From the NCBI GenBank assembly GCA_030151845.1, contig JASLCM010000144.1, forward strand, positions 1 to 5,464: a DNA stretch of 5,464 bases, written 5' to 3'. The notes under the pieces were generated by a model. The model saw only the letters and a program-made list of their open reading frames with translations, was not told where the DNA came from and ran no database searches. Source of the stretch: Bacteroides sp. Lineage in GTDB: Bacteria; Bacteroidota; Bacteroidia; Bacteroidales; Bacteroidaceae. Position 1 is the first letter of the stretch. Each line of letters starts with the position of its first letter. Below, one piece after another: positions 1 through 5,464 of this stretch. A program made the position numbers and the translations under genes.

Positions 1-671
1 GGATTTATGCCAGAAATACCATTAGAAAATATATCATTAAAGTCTCCAGACTTAATCTGTGAAGAAGATATTTTGGGTAAGTCTCTTTGCAAAGGGACAC
101 CATCAATGACCCACAAAGGATCAGCATTACCAGAAATGGTGTTAGTTCCACGAATACGAATTTTAGAGGCTTCACCAGGACGTCCAGAAAGTGATTTCAC
201 ATCAACACCTGCAATTTTTCCTTGCATTAACATATCCATATTGGCCATAGGCGCTGTTTTCAACTCTTCGACCGACAATGTAGCAAGTGAGCCAGTAGAT
301 CGTCTTTTGGTGGTACGTTGATAACCAGTTACTACCACTTGATCTAAAATAAGCATATCATCTTCTAGTACTATATCACCAGTGATGGCTTTATTAACCT
401 TCATAGATAGTGGTTTCATGCCAAGGTAGTTAAACTCAATAGTTGAGTTTCGATCTACCCAAAGGGAAGCTTTCCCCTCACCATCTGTCACTACTCCCTG
501 AGCTTTTCCTGATATGGTTATGGTAGCACCAGGTAGCGGAAACTGATCTTGATCCACCACTCTTACGTCTACTAACACTAAGGCATCTGCCTTTTTTTGA
601 GCAAACAGATTCAGCGTAAGAAGGCAAAAGAAGCTCAGTAGAACTATTCTTAAATAATACATAAACTTCAT
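1..671 (-). CDS. SusC/RagA-family TonB-dependent outer-membrane transporter, N-terminal 223 residues (truncated by window edge)
   Basis: This is the start of a SusC/RagA-type outer-membrane transporter; family members form a TonB-powered beta-barrel capped by a SusD lipoprotein and import oligosaccharides or oligopeptides. The frame opens at ATG 669-671 and is still open at base 1, so the barrel lies outside the window. Residues 1-24 form a signal peptide (hydrophobic run from L7 to A24, likely cut before Q25). Residues about 33-105 look like a carboxypeptidase-regulatory-like domain (PLPGATITISG, then GVVTDGEGKASL). Residues 109-118 (LDQVVVTGYQ) are the SusC signature/TonB-box region. The plug follows with MQGKIAGVDV (149-158), IRIRGTNTISG (171-181) and DPLWVIDGVPL (184-194). 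The start is 6 bases after the S9 peptidase stop with no Shine-Dalgarno, so it is probably co-transcribed with both peptidases. A second in-frame ATG (660-662) would shorten the signal peptide by three residues. The family is secure; the substrate is unknown, although the peptidase neighbours favour peptides. Confidence 0.93.
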   Translation of the reverse strand, partial: MKFMYYLRIVLLSFFCLLTLNLFAQKKADALVLVDVRVVDQDQFPLPGATITISGKAQGVVTDGEGKASLWVDRNSTIEFNYLGMKPLSMKVNKAITGDIVLEDDMLILDQVVVTGYQRTTKRRSTGSLATLSVEELKTAPMANMDMLMQGKIAGVDVKSLSGRPGEASKIRIRGTNTISGNADPLWVIDGVPLQRDLPKISSSQIKSGDFNDIFSNGISGIN

Positions 672-677
672 AAAATT

Positions 678-2945
678 CTATTTGTGATTAATAATATCAA
701 TATGTCTATTAGACGGATGTAATAAGTGTTCTACAAAGTAGTAGCGAATCAGGTTTTGATAGTAAGGAGACATTACTCCATGATCCTTACCAGGCAAAAC
801 AAAGAGATCAAAACGTTTGTTGGCTTTAATCAAAGCATCTGCTAACTGATAAGTAGAAGAAGGGGGAACGTTCTTATCGATATCCCCTGTTATTAAGAGC
901 AACTTTCCCTTAAGCTTAGAGGCAAGTTCGGCTGTAGTGGGTATCTCTATAGAAAAATGAGTCTTTCCTGTTTTCGGATCTTTTAGTTCTTGTACACCAT
1001 GAAAGGTTTCTCCCCACCACTGAATGTAAATGTTGTTGTTGTAATTGCCAGAAGCAGCTACAGCTACCTTGTAAAATTCAGGATAGCTTAAAATAGCTGT
1101 TGCTGCTTGAAACCCTCCACCCGAGTGTCCATAAATACCTACACGGTCTAAATCAATGAACGAATAACGACTAGCTAAGTCTTCAATAACCTGTTTATCA
1201 TCCGCTAAAGGATAATCTCTTAAGTTACCATAGCTATAACAGTAAAAATCTTTGCCTCGTAAGGGAGAACTTCCTCTTGGCCCAAAGGTTATAACCACAA
1301 AACCTAGTTCGGCTAAGGACTGATTACCGTTATCATCTAGTGAAAAGGCACGAGGTATTTGATCGTCTTGTGGACCTGGATAGACATTGCTAATTATAGG
1401 ATACTTTTTAGTTGAATCTAGATTTGTTGGGGTATACATCACCCCGTATAAATCTGTTTTTCCATCGGCTGCTTTAGCTTGAAGGAGTTGAGGTGCTTTC
1501 CAACCAGTAGCACGCAGCTCTTTATCATCTACCTGATCTATGAAAAAGTTTTTTCTCGGCTTTCGTACCGAAAACGCACGCAATATAGGCAATTGATCAA
1601 GACGTGAATACTTATCTATAGCATAGTTTCCATCGGGTGATAGAAAAAGTTCATGATGACCATCCCCTGGGGTTAGTAGCTCCTGTTTTTTTCCATCTAA
1701 ACTAGCTTTATAATAAAAGCGATAGTAAGGATTAATACCCAACTCTTTACCATAACCTGCAAAGATAATCTCTCTGCGTAAGCTATCTACACGAACAATT
1801 TCCCCAGCAACCAAGTCATCGCCCTGAGTAATGCGGTTAAGTAATTCTCCTTTGTTATTATAGAGGTAGTAATTACCTTTTCCTGTGCGTTCAGACCACC
1901 AAATTATATGCTTACCTTGATCAATAATTTTATAATTAAACAAATTCACATTTAAATGAGGGTAAGATTCTTCACAGATTAACTCATCTATACTACCATC
2001 AGCTAAATTGACCCTACAGAGGTCGATGCGATTTGCAGGCCGGTTCTTCCGAGTAAAAAAAAGTGCATCCTCTGACCGGAAATAGTCTAGTGCTACTTCT
2101 TGGTCTACATATTTATATATAGGTAAGCGCTTTCCTTCTCCTGTATCAGCGTTTAACCAATAAAGATGGTAACGCCGTACACCTTCATCACCAGGCATTG
2201 GCATCTTAAAGGTTTGAGTACGAGGTCGCCCCTTATCTACAGAGTGAATTAGGCTAATCTCCTTTACCTCACTTTGGTCGTGTAAAAAACAAACAAATCT
2301 ATGCCCTAACCAAAACCCTTTGGAGTTTTTAGGAATCGTATCCGTACTATTGCGATAGGTATAAGTTGCTTCTGGTTTACCATCGCAAGTAATTCGTTTA
2401 ACTTGATTTGTAGGGTTATGACGCAAGAACAAATCGTATTCACATCCTAAGATTGTATAAACAGAGTCGGAACTGTGGCAATTACTCTTGTAACTTGGAC
2501 GATTTACCTCTTTTTTTTCTAAGGGTATCTCCCGAAGATCTCCTTTATTTATGTCATAAACCATCGCTTTTCCTTTCTTCTCTAGGTAGAAGCGACTTAA
2601 GTCTTTATTTTTAAATTCATAGCCATATATCTGTATCTCATTAACATCTAATGTATCTTGGGTTATAGCTGCATATTGCTCAACAAAGCGAACCCGATCA
2701 CGTATTAGCTCTTTCTTTTTTCCTGTCTTAGCATCTACTAAGTAGTGCCTCTGTATCCCATCTTGCTTGAGGTTGTAATAAAAAGAAGAGCTATCCTCTA
2801 TCCACGAGGGGTAAATGTATTTACCCTTGAGGTGCCGACTTAAACTTTGTTCTGAAAACTGCTCTGCTCTCTTCCAATCTGCTTCTTGAGCCAGTATTGG
2901 AAGTAATAGTAAGGTTGATAAACCAACTAAAAAAAATCTTCTCAT
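678..2945 (-). CDS. Exported S9-family serine peptidase (prolyl oligopeptidase/DPP4-type, beta-propeller plus alpha/beta hydrolase)
   Basis: A 755-residue serine peptidase of clan SC, family S9, expected to cleave short peptides rather than folded proteins, because the propeller screens access to the active site. Residues 1-19 form a signal peptide (MRR, then a Leu-rich core, cut near PILA-Q), so it should be periplasmic or surface-associated. Residues about 40-480 are the DPP4_N-like propeller region, and about 500-745 the catalytic alpha/beta hydrolase. The nucleophile is S608 in GHSGGG (606-611), the acid D690 in TGDIDKNV (686-693) and the base H722 in KDHG (720-723). Y522 in VYPGP (521-525) matches the oxyanion Tyr of DPP4 (VYAGP). 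The DWVYEEE-type Glu pair that gives dipeptidyl-peptidase specificity is not visible, so aminopeptidase, dipeptidyl or oligopeptidase activity cannot be chosen. The ATG overlaps the S8 stop (ATGA), with a purine-rich AAGAAGAG just upstream, indicating translational coupling. SusC follows 6 bases after the stop. Confidence 0.92.
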   Translation of the reverse strand: MRRFFLVGLSTLLLLPILAQEADWKRAEQFSEQSLSRHLKGKYIYPSWIEDSSSFYYNLKQDGIQRHYLVDAKTGKKKELIRDRVRFVEQYAAITQDTLDVNEIQIYGYEFKNKDLSRFYLEKKGKAMVYDINKGDLREIPLEKKEVNRPSYKSNCHSSDSVYTILGCEYDLFLRHNPTNQVKRITCDGKPEATYTYRNSTDTIPKNSKGFWLGHRFVCFLHDQSEVKEISLIHSVDKGRPRTQTFKMPMPGDEGVRRYHLYWLNADTGEGKRLPIYKYVDQEVALDYFRSEDALFFTRKNRPANRIDLCRVNLADGSIDELICEESYPHLNVNLFNYKIIDQGKHIIWWSERTGKGNYYLYNNKGELLNRITQGDDLVAGEIVRVDSLRREIIFAGYGKELGINPYYRFYYKASLDGKKQELLTPGDGHHELFLSPDGNYAIDKYSRLDQLPILRAFSVRKPRKNFFIDQVDDKELRATGWKAPQLLQAKAADGKTDLYGVMYTPTNLDSTKKYPIISNVYPGPQDDQIPRAFSLDDNGNQSLAELGFVVITFGPRGSSPLRGKDFYCYSYGNLRDYPLADDKQVIEDLASRYSFIDLDRVGIYGHSGGGFQAATAILSYPEFYKVAVAASGNYNNNIYIQWWGETFHGVQELKDPKTGKTHFSIEIPTTAELASKLKGKLLLITGDIDKNVPPSSTYQLADALIKANKRFDLFVLPGKDHGVMSPYYQNLIRYYFVEHLLHPSNRHIDIINHK

Positions 2946-4498
2946 CTCTTCTTATACGTTTTAGCAAGTTGCACAGCTTGTAGGGCATCTACTACTCCAC
3001 TCCCACTTTGTGAAAGTTGTTCTATTGTTTTGGGACGTACACTTCTAACTAAGATATCTTTGATTTGATGTGCTTTTAGTTTTGGAAAGTGGGCACGCAA
3101 AAGAGCAGCTAGTCCGCTCACAATAGGAGCAGATAGACTTGTACCTTGTGAGATCATTAGTTTATCACCTAAACTATGACAAACAAGTTGTTCTCCTGGT
3201 GCAAAAACATCTACTTGAGTAGTTCCGTAGTTAGAAAACTTACTGCGCTCTCCTTTTAAATTAGTTGATCCCACACGGAGGTAATTATTCAAGCGCTCTC
3301 CTTTGGTATTAAGTGCCGAAGGAAAGTAATTTACTTCATCTATGTTCTTACCATCATTTCCTGCTGCTTGGATTAAAAGTACATCCTTTTTAGCTGCATA
3401 AGCTATAGCTTCATTGACCATGGTAGAATGGGGTGAGTTGTATTTTCCTAAACTTAAGTTAATAACCTTAGCACCATTATCAACGGCATAACGTATAGCA
3501 CTTGCTATGTCTTTGTCGTACTCATCACCATCGGGTACAGCACGAATAATCATCAGTTTAGCATCTGGATAAACACCCATATGCTCTGGATGTGTTATCC
3601 CTTGTGCTGCAATTAAGCCAGCTACAGCTGTTCCATGTTCACATCCTTCTACTTGTAAGATTGGGTTACCATAAAAACGATCTTTAGGGTCGGCCAAATT
3701 ATCACCCATTAGTAATCTTTTGTCTGGCTCATGTTCTATACCAGAAATACGACTGTTTACCAAGTGATATGCGTTCTTATGTTGCTCTAAAAAATCGGCC
3801 CACAACATTTTTTTGTCTGCCTTATATAGATCTGTAAAAATGAGCTGACAAGCATTATTCCACTCCTCTGTAGCTAAAGACAAATGCATTAACCCCTTTA
3901 AACTTAACGTATCTTTATTAAGATCTGGTTGCTGAGATAATACTTTATCCATATAATGATAAGCTTCGTTTTTGGATCCCATGTAATGAGCAAACTTGAT
4001 ATAGTTGGTAATGCCAGCTTTGCGTTTCATCTCTTCGTAATAGGCATACTCTGCTGGATCTTCCACCTCTGAAACCTCCTTAACCTCTTTATATTTAGGA
4101 TATAGTCGCTTAAATTCACGAAAATCTTGAGTTCCGGCACTAGTCATATTGAAAGAGCCATCTGCTGTTCCTAAGAAATTCCAACCGTGAATGTCATCAA
4201 CGTAACCATTCTTATCGTTGTCTTTTCCATCGGGTTTTTCTTTAGGGTTTGTCCATAAAGCAGCTTTTATATCAACGAGTGTGGTATCTATACCTGAATC
4301 GATGATACCTACTATTACTCGTTTTTTAGGAGCTATTTTTTTTAAATTTAAGTATTGTATTGCTTCGTTTAGACGAATACCTTGAACACTGTCGTTGTAC
4401 TCCTTATACCAATCCGTGTAACTACCTGATTGAGCTTGAGTTGTAGTAAAAACCCCTAAGCATGCCAAAAGGCATGTCATCGTTTTAAATAATTTCAT
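2942..4498 (-). CDS. Exported subtilisin-family (S8) serine protease with a large insertion between catalytic Asp and His
   Basis: A 518-residue subtilase, an endopeptidase for proteins or larger peptides. Residues 1-22 form a signal peptide (K2 and K5, a hydrophobic core, then TQA-Q with likely cleavage after A22). An LLAC at 10-13 could be read as a lipobox but lies too early in the signal. The catalytic triad is D67 in GIIDSGID (64-71), H288 in CEHGTAVAG (286-294) and S454 in GTSLSAP (452-458). N381 in AAGND (378-382) is the oxyanion Asn. The segment DGKDNDKNGYVDDIHGWNF (90-108) is Asp/Asn-rich, may bind metal, and recalls Bacteroidota/flavobacterial S8 proteases. About 220 residues separate Asp from His, against about 30 in subtilisin; the charged, probably helical insertion spans roughly 125-275. 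No separate prodomain is evident between the signal and the catalytic domain. The protein ends soon after the domain, so there is no type IX sorting domain and a periplasmic site is likely. It is the first gene of the unit; its TGA overlaps the S9 start. Confidence 0.93.
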   Translation of the reverse strand: MKLFKTMTCLLACLGVFTTTQAQSGSYTDWYKEYNDSVQGIRLNEAIQYLNLKKIAPKKRVIVGIIDSGIDTTLVDIKAALWTNPKEKPDGKDNDKNGYVDDIHGWNFLGTADGSFNMTSAGTQDFREFKRLYPKYKEVKEVSEVEDPAEYAYYEEMKRKAGITNYIKFAHYMGSKNEAYHYMDKVLSQQPDLNKDTLSLKGLMHLSLATEEWNNACQLIFTDLYKADKKMLWADFLEQHKNAYHLVNSRISGIEHEPDKRLLMGDNLADPKDRFYGNPILQVEGCEHGTAVAGLIAAQGITHPEHMGVYPDAKLMIIRAVPDGDEYDKDIASAIRYAVDNGAKVINLSLGKYNSPHSTMVNEAIAYAAKKDVLLIQAAGNDGKNIDEVNYFPSALNTKGERLNNYLRVGSTNLKGERSKFSNYGTTQVDVFAPGEQLVCHSLGDKLMISQGTSLSAPIVSGLAALLRAHFPKLKAHQIKDILVRSVRPKTIEQLSQSGSGVVDALQAVQLAKTYKKR

Positions 4499-4662
4499 AA
4501 AAAGTGTTTGATTTGTGCTGATTAGCTTCTAGTTATTTTTTCAATCGGAAAAGATAAACCTTTAAATTTTAACAAACAATATATAATGAAAACAAATGAG
4601 CTTTTATCTTACAAATAGTGGTTTTTTGATGTAAAAGACCTCTTTTTAACCCTTTTTTCAGC

Positions 4663-4687
4663 AAAAAAAGCTTACACATATAGTAAG
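4663..4687 (-). promoter_or_regulatory. Possible leader hairpin with U7 tract (weak terminator/attenuator candidate)
   Basis: Read on the minus strand, CTTAC (4687-4683), a 7-base loop and GTAAG (4675-4671) form a 5-bp stem followed, after one C, by seven T residues (4669-4663). This resembles a weak intrinsic terminator inside the presumed S8 leader. The upstream AGTAAG (4704-4699) could pair instead with CTTACT (4687-4682), which would compete with that stem. The stems are short and AT-rich, so the call is tentative. Confidence 0.2.
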
Positions 4688-4769
4688 AATAAAACCAACT
4701 TACTTACCAATTCGATATAAACTTTCGTGTTTTTCAAACAAAAGAAAGAAAAAGCATCTATACGAAATC

Positions 4770-4794
4770 TTTTAACTATTTTCCATTTTAACTA
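4770..4794. repeat. Two 9-bp direct repeats, TTTTAACTA, in the presumed leader
   Basis: TTTTAACTA occurs at 4770-4778 and again at 4786-4794, a 16-base repeat interval. The two copies lie between the promoter candidate and the S8 start. They could be binding half-sites, but a 9-mer of this AT-rich composition can recur by chance. Confidence 0.3.
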
Positions 4795-4939
4795 AAAGGA
4801 CATTTTATGCTATAACCCTCACGCTTATTACATGTGTTTTATAGCCCTAAACAGGAGAAATTATTTAACAAATAATAGGTTTTAATTCTTAATTAATACA
4901 CGCTAATATTACTTATTAGAATCCTCCTCGATCTCTCAG

Positions 4940-4971
4940 CAAACTATTTTTACATTAAGTTTTCAACCAAA
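4940..4971 (-). promoter_or_regulatory. Candidate Bacteroidota-type promoter (-33 TTTG / -7 ATAGTTTG) for the S8-S9-SusC unit
   Basis: On the minus strand, TTTG (4971-4968) is followed after a 20-base spacer by ATAGTTTG (4947-4940). The Bacteroides/Flavobacterium consensus is TTTG or TTG, a spacer of about 19-20, then TAnnTTTG. The -33 element and spacing fit, but the -7 element has its TA one base too close to TTTG. It is the only TTTG pair with suitable spacing that I found in the gap. Transcription would begin near 4930-4935 and run toward the S8 gene. Chance matches are easy in AT-rich DNA. Confidence 0.3.
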
Positions 4972-5060
4972 GGACTATAGGCATCATTAGTTTGTTTAGT
5001 GAAAATAAGTGGAAATCTCTCTTGGATGAGAATCAAGAAGAAGAGTGTTTTAAAATAGTC

Positions 5061-5098
5061 TTAAAAAAAAGAGGACCTCTCCTGTGAGAGGCCCCCTT
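5061..5098 (-). terminator. Intrinsic terminator downstream of the HmuY-like gene
   Basis: On the minus strand a 13-bp stem forms between AAGGGGGCCTCTC (5098-5086) and GAGAGGTCCTCTT (5081-5069) with a 4-base loop (ACAG), and runs into eight T residues (5070-5063, two within the stem). Two positions are G-U wobbles in the minus-strand RNA; the same positions are A-C mismatches in the plus-strand RNA, which also lacks a U-tract. The terminator is therefore strand-specific. It begins 15 bases after the stop at 5114 and separates that gene from the S8 unit. Confidence 0.9.
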
Positions 5099-5113
5099 AA
5101 AGAAAGAGAGAAT

Positions 5114-5404
5114 TTATAGGTTAGTATCTGTTCTAAATTTACTTGAGTCGTAACTCTCTATTTGCTCAAAAGTGGCATTCCTAATCTGCAGAATCCCTCG
5201 ATCTCCATTTCCAGAGCTTCCACTATTTGTTTTTATCAGCTCTCCACAAATGGCGAAGTCCCAGTTCTCTTTATGAAACCACTCTTCATCTGCCTGCTGA
5301 TCATTGAATAAAGAGTGTCCAACAACCTCTCCTTTTTGAAAAGAGATATACGTCCACTCTGTTTCTAAGAGCGTTATGGTTAACTGCTTACTCTCCTCTC
5401 CCAC
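5114..5404 (-). CDS. HmuY-like haem-binding protein, short form or remnant lacking both ends
   Basis: A 96-codon frame (GTG 5404 to TAA 5114) resembling the first half of the HmuY family, which are haem-binding lipoproteins of about 200 residues that pass haem to TonB receptors. The matches are EWTYISFQKGEVV (16-28, compare TWQYFSFSKGEVV in Porphyromonas HmuY), NWDFA (47-51, compare NWDMA) and KTNSGSSGNGDRG (58-70, compare the family Gly/Ser-rich turn). The frame stops about where the family's second half begins, so the region holding the two haem-ligand His residues of P. gingivalis HmuY is absent. The N-terminus is also odd: there is no ATG, signal peptide or lipobox in frame, and TGA codons lie upstream at 5426-5428 and 5441-5443. 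The intact terminator just downstream shows that a transcription unit ends here. It is either a decayed gene or a frameshifted one whose start lies in another frame toward or past the window edge. The family assignment is moderate; function is doubtful. Confidence 0.55.
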   Translation of the reverse strand: MGEESKQLTITLLETEWTYISFQKGEVVGHSLFNDQQADEEWFHKENWDFAICGELIKTNSGSSGNGDRGILQIRNATFEQIESYDSSKFRTDTNL

Positions 5405-5464
5405 CTCTTGGTGATTTTTTGATACTCAAGAGTGAAAACTTCACAGCGGTATAAAAAGAGAAAA
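5405..5464 (-). other. Sequence upstream of the HmuY-like frame, possible degraded signal-peptide region
   Basis: In the frame of the HmuY-like protein these 20 codons begin FSLFIPL, then hit TGA (5441-5443) and another TGA (5426-5428). In the minus-strand frame shifted by one, the codons read LFLYRCEVFTLEYQKI and stay open past the six-T run at 5415-5420. A hydrophobic start in one frame and a Cys followed by acidic and polar residues in the other is what a frameshifted lipoprotein signal might look like. The window ends before this can be settled. Confidence 0.2.

Larger units (their letters stand above)
4499..5060. other. Gene-free AT-rich intergenic region, likely 5' leader and control region of the S8-S9-SusC unit
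   Basis: This stretch of about 560 bases lies between the S8 start and the terminator of the upstream gene. No convincing gene is present on either strand: the open frames are at most about 36 codons, lack ribosome binding sites and give low-complexity Lys/Leu-rich peptides. It contains a promoter candidate at 4940-4971, a direct repeat of TTTTAACTA at 4770-4778 and 4786-4794, and a small hairpin with a U-tract at 4663-4687. Immediately upstream of the S8 ATG the sequence is A/T-rich without a Shine-Dalgarno, as is common in Bacteroidota. If the promoter candidate is real, the leader would be about 435 nucleotides, unusually long. Confidence 0.6.

Noticed and set aside
7..321. Plus-strand open frame of 104 codons
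   Set aside because: It is the antisense shadow of the SusC coding sequence, whose signal peptide, TonB-box region and plug motifs are unmistakable on the minus strand.
4459..4471. Lipobox-like LLAC (residues 10-13) in the S8 protease
   Set aside because: It falls too early in the signal peptide, leaving too short a hydrophobic core; the TQA-Q site after residue 22 fits signal peptidase I better.
4573..4581. TATTGTTTG on the minus strand as a -7 box close to the S8 gene
   Set aside because: It has three bases between TA and TTTG instead of two, and no TTTG at the right distance upstream (nearest at 12 and 31 bases).
4652..4670. CTTTTTT-CAGCA-AAAAAAG inverted repeat
   Set aside because: It is a homopolymer T/A pairing that arises easily in AT-rich DNA; the A/T tract is better explained as the U-tract of the neighbouring hairpin candidate, if anything.
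4569..4679. Minus-strand 36-codon frame (starts MCKLFLLKKG) in the intergenic region
   Set aside because: It has no ribosome binding site, is low complexity and AT-rich, overlaps the U-tract hairpin and has no recognisable similarity.
4869..4877. TATTATTTG on the minus strand as a -7 box
   Set aside because: It has the same one-base excess between TA and TTTG, and no -33 TTTG about 20 bases upstream.
5026..5058. Plus-strand 10-codon peptide MRIKKKSVLK
   Set aside because: It is too short, with no ribosome binding site or promoter, and no plus-strand terminator follows it.

Overview
The window looks like chromosomal DNA from a member of the Bacteroidota, most likely Bacteroidales. The reasons are a SusC/RagA-type TonB-dependent outer-membrane protein, a HmuY-like protein fragment, AT-rich intergenic DNA, starts without clear Shine-Dalgarno sequences, and a promoter candidate of the Bacteroidota type. 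Genus cannot be fixed from the sequence alone. Every recognised gene is on the minus strand, so transcription runs from high to low coordinates.

Layout in the direction of transcription: (1) 5114-5404, the remnant or short form of a HmuY-like haem-binding protein, followed at once by a strong intrinsic terminator (5061-5098). (2) A gene-free, AT-rich stretch of about 560 bases (4499-5060). It holds one near-consensus promoter candidate, a 9-bp direct repeat and a possible leader hairpin followed by a U-tract. (3) A tight three-gene unit: an exported subtilisin-family (S8) serine protease (2942-4498), an exported S9 prolyl-oligopeptidase/DPP4-type peptidase (678-2945), and the first 223 residues of a SusC/RagA transporter that runs off the window at base 1. 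S8 and S9 overlap by ATGA; S9 and SusC are 6 bases apart.

The arrangement suggests a coupled protein- or peptide-processing and uptake locus. SusC would import oligopeptides across the outer membrane. The S8 endopeptidase and the S9 peptidase, both with signal peptides and neither with a visible sorting domain, would cut them in the periplasm. RagAB of Porphyromonas is a known precedent for oligopeptide import by this transporter family, but the substrate here is inferred. A SusD partner and further genes would be expected beyond base 1. I see no RNA gene, insertion sequence, CRISPR array or origin.
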